From assembly GCF_010614805.1 (NCBI RefSeq), contig NZ_JAAFZC010000001.1, positions 2,644,001 to 2,708,000 of the forward strand: a DNA stretch of 64,000 nt. Reading direction: 5' to 3'. Positions 1 through 9,776 of the stretch are shown one piece after another. The notes beneath the pieces are model-generated. The model had not been told where the DNA came from, did no database searches, and saw nothing but the letters and a program-made list of their open reading frames with translations. A program made the position numbers and the translations under genes. The DNA comes from Pseudooceanicola aestuarii (GTDB lineage Bacteria; Pseudomonadota; Alphaproteobacteria; Rhodobacterales; Rhodobacteraceae). The first letter of the stretch is position 1, and every line of letters starts with the position of its first letter.

Positions 1-1
1 C

Positions 2-1030
2 TTCGACGTACAGAGGCGCTGGCGCAGCTGTGCCGCCCTGGGCGGCGGGGAGACGGGGCGTGCGCTGGTACTGGGCCTGCTGCGCGGTGCCGGGCGGGAT
101 GTCGATGACGTCTTCTCCGGCGCGGGCTACGGCCCCGCCCCCCTGACGGAGGCAGAGCGCGCCGCAGGTCGCCCCCCCGCCGATCCGGCGGAGGCGGCCG
201 ACATGCCTGACTGGCTCTGGCCCGCGCTGGTGGACGCGCAGGGCGCCGATGCCCGCCCGATTGCCGAGGCGATGCGCAATCGCGCCCCCCTGTTCCTGCG
301 GGTCAATCTGAACCGCGCCAGCGTCACAGAGGCCGCGACCGCCCTGGCAGAGGAGGGAATAGCCACCCGCCCGCATCCGCTGGCCGCCACCGCACTGGAG
401 GTCACCGAAGGCCCGCGCAAGGTCGCCGGCAGCCGCGCCTTTGCCAACGGGTTGGTCGAATTGCAGGATGCCGCCAGCCAGGCGATCTGTGCCGCCCTGC
501 CGCTGTCCGACGGGATGAAGGTGCTGGATTACTGCGCCGGGGGCGGCGGAAAGGCGCTGGCAATGGGGGCCGCGCACCGGCTGGAGATCACCGCCCATGA
601 CGCCAACCCCGCCCGGATGGGTGACCTGCCCAACCGGGCCGAACGCGCCGGGCTGCGCATCGCCACCGCCGACCGTGCCGCCCTGCCGGGGCGCGGACCT
701 TTTGACCTGGTGCTCTGCGATGTGCCCTGTTCCGGCAGCGGTGCCTGGCGCCGGGCGCCGGGCGGGAAATGGCTGCTGACGCCGGCGCGTCTGGAAGCGC
801 TGGCCGAGATACAGGACAGTATCCTGGAGGAGGCCCGCATGCTGGTCGCCCCGCGCGGCAGGCTGGCCTATGTCACCTGTTCGCTGCTGACCCGGGAGAA
901 CGACGCCAGGGTGGAGGCCTTCGTCGCGCGCCATCCCGACTGGCAGGCCGAGAGGCGCCTGCGTTTTACCCCGCTGGACGGTGGGGATGGATTCTTCTTG
1001 GCAATATTGGGGCGCGCCGGGCAGACTTGA
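2..1030 (+). CDS. rsmB: RsmB/NOP-family 16S rRNA (cytosine-C5) methyltransferase, 5' end outside window
   Basis: The frame is open from base 2 to the TGA at 1028-1030, so the N-terminal part lies outside the window. It is a SAM-dependent RNA m5C methyltransferase of the RsmB/NOP2 family. Visible are the SAM-binding motif around LDYCAGGGGK, motif IV DVPCSGSGAWRR with its cysteine codon at 728-730, and motif VI TCSLLTREND with the second cysteine at 878-880. The two-cysteine arrangement is the family catalytic signature. An internal ATG at 203 would start in the middle of the fold and is not a credible start. Whether the missing part carries the NusB-like RNA-binding domain of true RsmB cannot be seen, so the subfamily name is tentative. 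It is followed by cckA on the same strand after 72 bp. Confidence 0.85.
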   Translation, partial: FDVQRRWRSCAALGGGETGRALVLGLLRGAGRDVDDVFSGAGYGPAPLTEAERAAGRPPADPAEAADMPDWLWPALVDAQGADARPIAEAMRNRAPLFLRVNLNRASVTEAATALAEEGIATRPHPLAATALEVTEGPRKVAGSRAFANGLVELQDAASQAICAALPLSDGMKVLDYCAGGGGKALAMGAAHRLEITAHDANPARMGDLPNRAERAGLRIATADRAALPGRGPFDLVLCDVPCSGSGAWRRAPGGKWLLTPARLEALAEIQDSILEEARMLVAPRGRLAYVTCSLLTRENDARVEAFVARHPDWQAERRLRFTPLDGGDGFFLAILGRAGQT

Positions 1031-1078
1031 CCCCTGGGCGGACCATCGGGGCGAAAAACGTCGCGAAGCTGTCCGCTG

Positions 1079-1093
1079 TTAGGGAATGGTTAA
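1079..1093 (+). promoter_or_regulatory. Candidate CtrA box upstream of cckA
   Basis: TTAG-N7-TTAA (15 bp) ends 9 bp before the cckA ATG. The consensus for CtrA in alphaproteobacteria is TTAA-N7-TTAA, so one of eight defined bases differs. This is pattern matching only. The closeness to the start codon would suit repression or a promoter lying upstream in the rsmB gene. Confidence 0.35.
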
Positions 1094-1102
1094 TTAGTTC
1101 GC

Positions 1103-3592
1103 ATGACAAAGGGGACGTCAGAAAGGCCAGAGACGAAGAACCCCGCGATGATGAGCACCACCACCGACCTGCCCGATCCGATCCGGGGCCCGCGCCAGAG
1201 GCCAAAGCTGATACGGACCTGGGCCTTTGCGGTGGCGGGGATGCTTCTTCTGGCGGGGTGGGCGCTGGACGCCGGCCCGGTCTCCGCGATCCTGGCGGTC
1301 AGCGGGCTGTCGCTGTTGCTGATGATGCTGGTGCTGACCTGGCTGGTGCCCCGGCTGACCGGGCCGGCGTCCTCCGACGCGATCCTGGACCTGGCCTGGG
1401 ACGATCCGGTGCCGCAGTTCCTCGCCGCTTCGGAGGGGGAGGTGCTGGGCCTCAACCCCGCGGCGGAGGCCCGGTTGGGCCCGCCCGCAGGACGCACCGT
1501 CAAGGCCTTGTTGAAACAGGCGGTTTTTTCCTCCGCCGCGATGGTTCAGCGGCTTCAGGACCATGCCCTGCGCCATGGTCCGGTGGCTGAAGATGGCATC
1601 GGCCCGCAGGGCCAGCTGCGGCTGTCGGTCCGCGACATGGGCCGGGGCCGCATCCTGTGGCGGATGGAGGATTTCGGCGGCGCCGCCATCGGGGAAGAGA
1701 CCGCGCAGGTGCCGTTGATCGCCGTTGGACGGGGCGATTCCATATTGTTCATGAACACCTCCGCGCGCAAGCTGATCGGCAGCCGCCCGGTTCGGCTGAC
1801 CGACCTGTTGGCCAATCCCCCGCCGGAGGCCGCGCCCGATGCCGGATCCGAGTCCGGGTCTGATAGCGGGTACGGGTCTGATACCGGGTACGTGTCTGAT
1901 AGCGGGTACGGGGCGGGTGCTGCTCCGGGCGCTTTGCCGGAGGGCCCGCAGCGGATCCACACCGCCCAGGGCATCCAGACCCGCCTGTTCACCGAAATCG
2001 CCAATATGCACGGCCGGCGGGCAATCCTGTTGCTGCCCCCGCCCGGCGCCTTGCCCTCCGCCGTGCCGCCGCACGCCGGGGCGGATGCCCAGCCGACCGG
2101 GATATGGGACACGCTGGACCAGCTGCCCGTCGCCCTGTTGCGCATGAACCTGCGGGGAGAGCTGGAGCTGGCCAACCGCCACGCGCAACTATTGCTGTCC
2201 GTGGCGCGCGAGCCCGGCGTCAGCCTGGCGAGCCTGACGGAGGGGCTGGGCCGTTCCGTCAGCGACTGGGTGGAGGAGGCAGCGACCGGCACGCCGCCGC
2301 AGCCCGAATTCCTGCGTCTGTCCAAATCCGAGAACGAGGCCTTTGTCCAGATGACCTTGCGCCGTGTCGAGTTCGGCGAAAAGCCGGGCCTGATCGCCGT
2401 TCTCAGCGACGCGACCGAGCTGAAGACGTTGGAAGCGCAATTCGTGCAAAGCCAGAAAATGCAGGCAATCGGGCAACTTGCCGGCGGCGTGGCGCATGAC
2501 TTCAACAACCTGCTTACCGCCATCACCGGCCATTGCGACCTGATGCTGCTGCGCCATGACGAGGGCGATCCCGATTTCGCCGACCTGGTGCAGATCAACC
2601 AGAACGCCAATCGTGCTGCGGCGCTGGTGGGCCAGTTGCTGGCCTTCTCGCGCAAGCAGACGCTGCGGCTGGAAACGCTGGATCTGCGCGACACGCTGTC
2701 GGATCTGACCCATCTGCTGAACCGCCTGGTGGGCGAAAAGGTCACCCTGTCCCTGTCCCACGATCCGTTGCTGTCGCAGGTGCGCGCGGACAAGCGGCAG
2801 TTCGAACAGGTGCTGATGAACCTGGTGGTCAATGCCCGCGATGCCATGTCCGGCAGTGGTGAAATCCGCATCTCCACCGAGAACATGTTCCTTGATTCGG
2901 CGTTGCGGCGCGACCGGGCGACGGTTGCGGCGGGGGAATATGTCTGCGTCACGGTCTCCGACACCGGCACCGGCATCCCGCCCGACAAGCTGCCCAAGGT
3001 GTTCGAGCCGTTCTTTACCACCAAGCGCGTGGGAGAGGGCACCGGGCTGGGCCTGTCCACCGCCTATGGCATCATCAAGCAGACCGGCGGCTTCATCTTC
3101 GCCGACAGCGTGATGGGGCAGGGTGCCACGTTCACCATGTTGCTGCCCGCGCAGATGCAGCCCCGCGGCACCGCGCTTCAACGTCCCGGTGTGCCCCCCG
3201 GCGCGGCGGTGCCGGGGGTGATCGACGGCGTGGTCTTGCTGGTGGAGGACGAGGCTCCGGTACGCGCTTTTGCCTCCCGCGCGCTGCGGATGCGCGGGTT
3301 CACCGTACTGGAGGCCGGCAGCGGGGAGGCGGCGCTGGAACTGCTCAAGGACGCCGCCACCAAGATCGACGTTTTCGTCACCGACGTGATCATGCCCGGA
3401 ATGGACGGCCCCACCTGGGTCAAGGAGGCGCTGACCCACCGCCCCGGCACGCAGGTGGTCTTTGTCTCCGGCTATGCGCAGGAAAGTTTCGACGATACCA
3501 GCGCCAGCATTCCCAATTCCGTTTTCCTGCCCAAGCCGTTCTCCCTCGCGCAGCTGACGGAGACGGTGCAGGCCCGGTTGAGCGCGGGGTGA
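1103..3592 (+). CDS. cckA: Hybrid sensor histidine kinase CckA
   Basis: An 829-residue membrane hybrid kinase. Two N-terminal transmembrane segments (about residues 38-56 and 60-82) are followed by a PAS-like sensor region, a second PAS-like domain (about 330-440), the HisKA phosphoacceptor with H465 in the motif VAHDFNN, an HATPase domain with GTGIPPDKL and GTGLGLSTAYG boxes, and a C-terminal receiver domain with phospho-acceptor D761 in VTDVIMPGMDG. This order is that of CckA, which through ChpT controls CtrA phosphorylation; ctrA and sciP lie 33 kb downstream. A Gly/Ser/Asp/Tyr-rich linker with three hexapeptide repeats interrupts the sensor region at residues 252-269. A downstream ATG at 1148 is an alternative start, but both keep the two membrane segments. 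ChpT is not in the window. Confidence 0.9.
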   Translation: MTKGTSERPETKNPAMMSTTTDLPDPIRGPRQRPKLIRTWAFAVAGMLLLAGWALDAGPVSAILAVSGLSLLLMMLVLTWLVPRLTGPASSDAILDLAWDDPVPQFLAASEGEVLGLNPAAEARLGPPAGRTVKALLKQAVFSSAAMVQRLQDHALRHGPVAEDGIGPQGQLRLSVRDMGRGRILWRMEDFGGAAIGEETAQVPLIAVGRGDSILFMNTSARKLIGSRPVRLTDLLANPPPEAAPDAGSESGSDSGYGSDTGYVSDSGYGAGAAPGALPEGPQRIHTAQGIQTRLFTEIANMHGRRAILLLPPPGALPSAVPPHAGADAQPTGIWDTLDQLPVALLRMNLRGELELANRHAQLLLSVAREPGVSLASLTEGLGRSVSDWVEEAATGTPPQPEFLRLSKSENEAFVQMTLRRVEFGEKPGLIAVLSDATELKTLEAQFVQSQKMQAIGQLAGGVAHDFNNLLTAITGHCDLMLLRHDEGDPDFADLVQINQNANRAAALVGQLLAFSRKQTLRLETLDLRDTLSDLTHLLNRLVGEKVTLSLSHDPLLSQVRADKRQFEQVLMNLVVNARDAMSGSGEIRISTENMFLDSALRRDRATVAAGEYVCVTVSDTGTGIPPDKLPKVFEPFFTTKRVGEGTGLGLSTAYGIIKQTGGFIFADSVMGQGATFTMLLPAQMQPRGTALQRPGVPPGAAVPGVIDGVVLLVEDEAPVRAFASRALRMRGFTVLEAGSGEAALELLKDAATKIDVFVTDVIMPGMDGPTWVKEALTHRPGTQVVFVSGYAQESFDDTSASIPNSVFLPKPFSLAQLTETVQARLSAG
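1856..1909 (+). repeat. 18-bp x 3 in-frame minisatellite inside cckA
   Basis: Three tandem 18-bp units encode GSDSGY, GSDTGY and VSDSGY. They sit in a low-complexity linker of the CckA sensor region, preceded by further degenerate Gly/Ser/Asp codons. In-frame repeats of this type commonly change copy number by replication slippage without breaking the frame. Confidence 0.9.
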
Positions 3593-3605
3593 CAGGCGGT
3601 GCGGC

Positions 3606-4205
3606 TCAGGCTGCGGGAATCGCGTCGTAAAGCTCGAATTCCTCGGCGCATTTGCGGCGCAGCTTGGCCTCTACCTCCGGGGACAGCTCGGCCACGCCGG
3701 GGGGAGAGACATTCTCCCGCGTCAGGATGATCCGGGTCTCCAGCCGGGCCTCCAGAAAGGCCAGCAGCGCCGGCTGATCCTCGTAGCGGAACAGATGATC
3801 GACACGGGTGCCGTTGGGCCGCGGTTCCAGGAACCGGGCCTGACTGCCGACATTGGCAAATCCGGGCCGGTCGCCCTTGCAATATCCCTGCACGAAGGCG
3901 TCGAAATCCATGTCATGTGTGGCATTCGGATGGCCGCGCATGAATGGCCGCTGGCGGTACCGATACCAGCTGTTCAGCCAGGAAATCGGCTCGCGCATGA
4001 CAGCCAGGGTTTCCATCCGTTCGGCGACGAATTTCTCCAGAACCGGGCGAAAGAACCTGTTGTAGCGATAGACCGGCGCGTGTTTCAGCTCCGGCGGGTC
4101 GGTGACGACCATGGAGGCCAGCGGCGCCAATGCCCTTTCATAGGCGGTGGTACCGGTCTTGGGGACGGACAGAAAGACCAGGCGAGATTTGGAAAAAACC
4201 AGCAT
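3606..4205 (-). CDS. Sulfotransferase-family protein
   Basis: A 199-residue cytoplasmic protein. The N-terminal SVPKTGTTAYERAL matches the 5'-phosphosulfate-binding loop of PAPS-dependent sulfotransferases, and VMREPISWLNSWYRYR matches the 3'-phosphate-binding motif (R followed by P and a conserved S). The acceptor cannot be deduced. It converges with cckA, with 13 bp between the stop codons, and is divergent from recA, sharing a 193-bp upstream region. At about 200 residues it is shorter than many sulfotransferases but carries both nucleotide-binding motifs. It could be a carbohydrate or lipid sulfotransferase. Confidence 0.75.
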   Translation of the reverse strand: MLVFSKSRLVFLSVPKTGTTAYERALAPLASMVVTDPPELKHAPVYRYNRFFRPVLEKFVAERMETLAVMREPISWLNSWYRYRQRPFMRGHPNATHDMDFDAFVQGYCKGDRPGFANVGSQARFLEPRPNGTRVDHLFRYEDQPALLAFLEARLETRIILTRENVSPPGVAELSPEVEAKLRRKCAEEFELYDAIPAA

Positions 4206-4299
4206 TGTCAGACCTTTCTGACGGCATCTTCAGATAATTTTCTTATCCTAACCACTCCTTAATCTATTTCCAAGACAGTGGTGAAAGCGAAGAAGGATC

Positions 4300-4328
4300 T
4301 TGAAGTGTTCTTCTTTTGCCCCCATAAC
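4300..4328 (+). promoter_or_regulatory. Predicted recA promoter (-35/-10)
   Basis: TTGAAG at 4300-4305 and CATAAC at 4323-4328 are separated by 17 bp and match 4/6 positions each of the housekeeping hexamers. The LexA box begins 6 bp after the -10 element, where the transcript should start. That is the usual placement for repression. Confidence 0.6.
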
Positions 4329-4334
4329 TGACTG

Positions 4335-4349
4335 GAACAAGAGGCGAAC
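4335..4349. promoter_or_regulatory. LexA (SOS) box of recA
   Basis: GAACAAGAGGCGAAC is an exact GAAC-N7-GAAC direct repeat, the reverse complement of the alphaproteobacterial LexA operator GTTC-N7-GTTC. It lies just past the predicted -10 element and 49 bp before the recA ATG, as expected for LexA repression of recA. Confidence 0.9.
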
Positions 4350-4398
4350 ATTGGCAATCATTGCCGCCCCGCAGCGGGTGTGAAATAAGGAGCCAAGA

Positions 4399-5466
4399 AT
4401 GGCAACGGCAGATCTTCTTACCATGGACAGCAAACGCGACGCGAACAAGCAGAAGGCCCTGGACAGCGCATTGGCCCAGATCGAACGGCAGTTCGGCAAG
4501 GGGTCCATCATGAAGCTGGGCGGCGACAATGCCCTGCGCGATATCGAGGCGACCTCCACCGGGTCGCTGGGGCTGGACATCGCCCTGGGGATCGGCGGTC
4601 TGCCCAAGGGCCGCATTATCGAGATTTACGGCCCCGAAAGCTCGGGCAAGACCACGCTGACGCTGCATTGCGTGGCCGAGGAACAGAAAAAGGGCGGCGT
4701 CTGCGCCTTTGTCGACGCCGAACATGCGCTGGACCCGCAATACGCGCGCAAGCTGGGCGTCGATCTGGACGAATTGCTGATTTCCCAGCCCGACACCGGC
4801 GAACAGGCGCTGGAGATCACCGATACGCTGGTCCGCTCCGGCGCGGTCAGCATGGTGGTGGTCGATTCGGTCGCCGCCCTGACCCCCAAGAGCGAACTTG
4901 AGGGCGACATGGGCGACAGCTCCGTCGGGGTGCATGCCCGCCTGATGAGCCAGGCGATGCGCAAGCTGACAGGCTCCATCGCGCGGTCCAATTGCATGGT
5001 CATCTTCATCAATCAGATCCGGATGAAGATCGGCGTCATGTTCGGCTCCCCCGAGACGACGACCGGCGGCAATGCGCTGAAGTTCTATTCCTCCGTCCGG
5101 CTGGACATCCGCCGGATCGGCGCGATCAAGGACCGCGACGAGGTCGTCGGCAATTCCACCCGCGTCAAGGTGGTGAAGAACAAGGTTGCGCCGCCGTTCA
5201 AACAGGTGGAATTCGACATCATGTATGGCGAAGGCATCTCCAAGACCGGCGAATTGCTGGACCTGGGGGTCAAGGCCGGTGTGGTGGACAAGTCCGGCTC
5301 CTGGTATTCCTACGGGGACGAGCGGATCGGCCAAGGGCGGGAGAACGCGAAGACCTTCCTGAAGGACAATCCCGACACCGCCTACCAGATCGAGGACAAG
5401 ATCCGCGCCGCCCACGGGCTGGAATTCGGCGATGGACTTGGCCCGGACGACAGCCTGACGGAATGA
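4399..5466 (+). CDS. recA: Recombinase RecA
   Basis: A 355-residue protein, normal RecA length. It catalyses ATP-dependent strand exchange in homologous recombination and acts as LexA co-protease. Walker A GPESSGKT is at residues 78-85, VVVDSVAAL corresponds to Walker B, and the L2-loop region carries [16 protein letters not shown]. The start follows a good ribosome-binding site (AAGGAG) 8 bp upstream. It is preceded by an exact LexA box, so it is SOS-inducible, and followed by a strong hairpin terminator, so it is probably monocistronic. Confidence 0.98.
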   Translation: MATADLLTMDSKRDANKQKALDSALAQIERQFGKGSIMKLGGDNALRDIEATSTGSLGLDIALGIGGLPKGRIIEIYGPESSGKTTLTLHCVAEEQKKGGVCAFVDAEHALDPQYARKLGVDLDELLISQPDTGEQALEITDTLVRSGAVSMVVVDSVAALTPKSELEGDMGDSSVGVHARLMSQAMRKLTGSIARSNCMVIFINQIRMKIGVMFGSPETTTGGNALKFYSSVRLDIRRIGAIKDRDEVVGNSTRVKVVKNKVAPPFKQVEFDIMYGEGISKTGELLDLGVKAGVVDKSGSWYSYGDERIGQGRENAKTFLKDNPDTAYQIEDKIRAAHGLEFGDGLGPDDSLTE

Positions 5467-5496
5467 GTGATGCCACCCCCCGCGCGGGCGGGGGAG

Positions 5497-5541
5497 AACG
5501 CATTCGACGGGCGGTCCGGAAACGAGCCGCCCGTTTGCGTT
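5497..5541 (+). terminator. Rho-independent terminator of recA
   Basis: The inner stem ACGGGCGG (5507-5514) pairs with CCGCCCGT (5527-5534), and an outer AACGCA/TGCGTT pairing extends it. A short T run directly follows the inner stem. It lies 30 bp after the recA stop. Confidence 0.7.
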
Positions 5542-5627
5542 GCGCGCGGAGACCGCAGCCGGTGGACACTGCTTTCGCGCATCGCTAAATCGGGACGGAC
5601 GCCACTCCGAAAGGCCAGAGCACGCCC

Positions 5628-8288
<2,661 letters not shown>

Positions 8289-8291
8289 ACC

Positions 8292-8579
8292 ATGCCCAAA
8301 GCCTATTGGATCGCCAATGTCCGCGTCACGGACGAGGAAGCCTATGGACGCTACGCCGCGCTGGCCGGCCCTGCCATCGCCAAGCACGGGGGGGAATTCC
8401 TGGCCCGCGCCGGGCGCTACGTGCAGCTGGAAGGCCGGGACCGCAGCCGCAATGTACTGGCCGTGTTCGACAGTCTGGAAGCGGCTGAAGCCTGCTATCA
8501 TTCGCCCGAATACCAGGAGGCGTTGAGCCATGCGCGCGACGCCTCCGAACGGGATCTGCTGATCCTCGAAGGGGTCTGA
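8292..8579 (+). CDS. DUF1330-family protein
   Basis: A 95-residue protein of the DUF1330 family, small ferredoxin-like alpha/beta proteins (dimeric alpha-beta barrel type) of unknown biochemical role. The family core is visible as MPKAYWIANVRVTDEEAYGRYAALAGPA and the later GRDRSRNVLAVFDSLEAAEACYHSPEYQEAL. It starts 3 bp after the alaS stop and probably forms an operon with it, although a functional link to aminoacylation is not established. No signal peptide; cytoplasmic. Confidence 0.85.
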   Translation: MPKAYWIANVRVTDEEAYGRYAALAGPAIAKHGGEFLARAGRYVQLEGRDRSRNVLAVFDSLEAAEACYHSPEYQEALSHARDASERDLLILEGV

Positions 8580-8905
8580 CGGCGCGCGCGGGCGCTGAAA
8601 ACTTCAGGGGGCGGGCCGGTTTCGGCCCGCTGGACCGCCCATCACGGAGAATCGATTCGCCGTGATTGTTTCGCATAATTGCCAAATCCCGACATTTTGT
8701 CGCGATTGCAATGCATTGAGAAACAAAAGATTTTTCATGATTTATTTACAATTCCACCCACCCTCCCGGATTCGGGAAGGTGAGAGGGGGAAAACCCTCG
8801 GTTCTTCTGCAAAACCCGGGCATTGTGGCGAAAACAAGCCTTTTTGGTGGCTATGACAATTTCGGCGATGATACCCTTATCCTGCATTTTAACCTGGAGG
8901 ATGTT
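8580..8905. other. 326-bp AT-rich intergenic region with several small hairpins
   Basis: No gene was found. The left part holds a GC stem-loop at 8611-8630 (GCGGGCCG/CGGCCCGC) and a 26-bp palindrome at 8641-8666. The middle is AT-rich and carries CGACA-TTT-TGTCG at 8690-8702, so a promoter for the downstream secreted-protein gene is likely here. The right part has two adjacent hairpins, TCCCG/CGGGA at 8764-8777 and GAGGG/CCCTC at 8784-8799, which would fall in a 5' leader of that gene. Confidence 0.5.
8641..8666. repeat. 26-bp imperfect palindrome after the alaS-DUF1330 unit
   Basis: ATCACGG at the left end pairs with CCGTGAT at the right end around GAATCGATTC, with a single mismatched pair (8648/8659). 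TTGTTT follows, so it could be the terminator of alaS-DUF1330. Its near-perfect dyad symmetry around TCGA would equally fit a protein-binding operator. Confidence 0.5.
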
Positions 8906-9175
8906 ATGAAGAAAACCATCATTACCGCTTGTCTTCTCGCTATCGCGTCCGTCGCCCCGGCGATGGCATGGGACGGCAAGGTCGTCGCCTGCTACAAGAA
9001 ACATTGGGTCCAGCCAAGCTACAAGGTCTCCAAAGTTCTCGTCATGGATGGCCACAAGAAATATGAACATCGCGGTCATCACGTCGTCGAAGTCTGGTAT
9101 CCGCCGGTCTACAAGGAAGTGAAGACCCAGCTGACCAACGGCCATTATATCATGAAGAAATCCCACTGCCATTAA
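8906..9175 (+). CDS. Small secreted protein, paralogue 1 (unknown function)
   Basis: An 89-residue protein; the start is fixed by CTGGAGG 5 bp upstream. Residues 1-21 form a clear Sec signal peptide ending AMA, leaving a basic, His-rich mature protein of about 68 residues that begins WDGKVVAC and ends HCH. It is a paralogue of the next gene, sharing W(D/E)GKxVAC, YxVxK, DG, YEH, YPPxYKE, HYxM and a C-terminal CH. The two conserved cysteines, one near each end, would suit a disulfide or metal binding; that is inference. I do not recognise the family. A longer in-frame start at 8780 lacks a ribosome-binding site and would bury the signal peptide. Confidence 0.8.
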   Translation: MKKTIITACLLAIASVAPAMAWDGKVVACYKKHWVQPSYKVSKVLVMDGHKKYEHRGHHVVEVWYPPVYKEVKTQLTNGHYIMKKSHCH

Positions 9176-9229
9176 GGCGATCGGAATTCTCCATCACGGC
9201 TTTTGCGCGGCCTTCGGGCCGCGCATCCC

Positions 9230-9270
9230 GGTCCGGCGCCGCTGCGTATTTTCGCGCCGGACCCTTTTTT
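9230..9270 (+). terminator. Strong terminator between the two secreted paralogues
   Basis: A 10-bp stem GGTCCGGCGC (9230-9239) pairs with GCGCCGGACC (9254-9263) and is followed by six T (9265-9270). A second hairpin with a TTCG tetraloop precedes it (9205-9224, GCGCGGCC/GGCCGCGC). The first paralogue therefore ends its own transcript, and the second should have its own promoter or be reached only by read-through. Confidence 0.85.
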
Positions 9271-9368
9271 CAGCACTTTTGCCACAAATTCAGCCCGTTT
9301 TGCCCCTCCGCAGGACGCAAAGGCAGGTCAAGCCTGTCTCGTGCGATATTGAGGACGGAGGTTTCCAC

Positions 9369-9635
9369 ATGAAACGCATCCTGGTTGCGGGCCTTGTCCT
9401 GTCGGCCCTTGCCAGCCCCGCGCTGGCCTGGGAAGGCAAGACGGTCGCCTGTTTCAACAAGGTCCTGGTACCTGCGAAATACAGCGTCACCAAGATCAAG
9501 ATCAAGGACGGCAAACAGCAGTACGAACACCGCAACGGGCGGATCGAACTGGTGGACTACCCGCCGCTGTACAAGGAACAGCGCAAGGTGGTCGAGCCGG
9601 AACATTACGTGATGCGGCCGATTCCGTGTCACTGA
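9369..9635 (+). CDS. Small secreted protein, paralogue 2 (unknown function)
   Basis: An 88-residue protein with a ribosome-binding site GACGGAGG ahead of the ATG. Residues 1-20 are a signal peptide ending ALA; the mature part begins WEGKTVAC and ends PCH. It aligns over its whole length without long gaps with the gene at 8906-9175, sharing both cysteines and the YEH and YPPxYKE motifs, so the pair arose by tandem duplication. It has diverged strongly elsewhere, including fewer histidines. Probably periplasmic or secreted. No known family recognised. Confidence 0.8.
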   Translation: MKRILVAGLVLSALASPALAWEGKTVACFNKVLVPAKYSVTKIKIKDGKQQYEHRNGRIELVDYPPLYKEQRKVVEPEHYVMRPIPCH

Positions 9636-9673
9636 GGTCCGGCCCGCCAGGGCTGGGCGCATCTCGACAGGAA

Positions 9674-9707
9674 AAGGCGCCCGAGGCTTGGCCCGGGCGC
9701 CTTTTTT
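9674..9707. terminator. Bidirectional terminator
   Basis: AAGGCGCCC (9674-9682) pairs with GGGCGCCTT (9695-9703). A T6 run is on the + side and an A-rich flank on the left, so it can end the secreted-protein transcript and also the minus-strand typA transcript that converges here. Confidence 0.85.
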
Positions 9708-9776
9708 GCATGTCAGGATCGCCGTGCACGGGCAGGGGCCGCGATGGCGCCCCCCGTCCAATGATCGAACGCGGGT

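Noticed and set aside
4248..4262. CTAA-N7-TTAA between the sulfotransferase gene and recA, resembling a CtrA box
   Set aside because: One mismatch, as in the other candidates, but there is no motility or cell-cycle gene to support it; chance occurrence in AT-rich spacer is likely.
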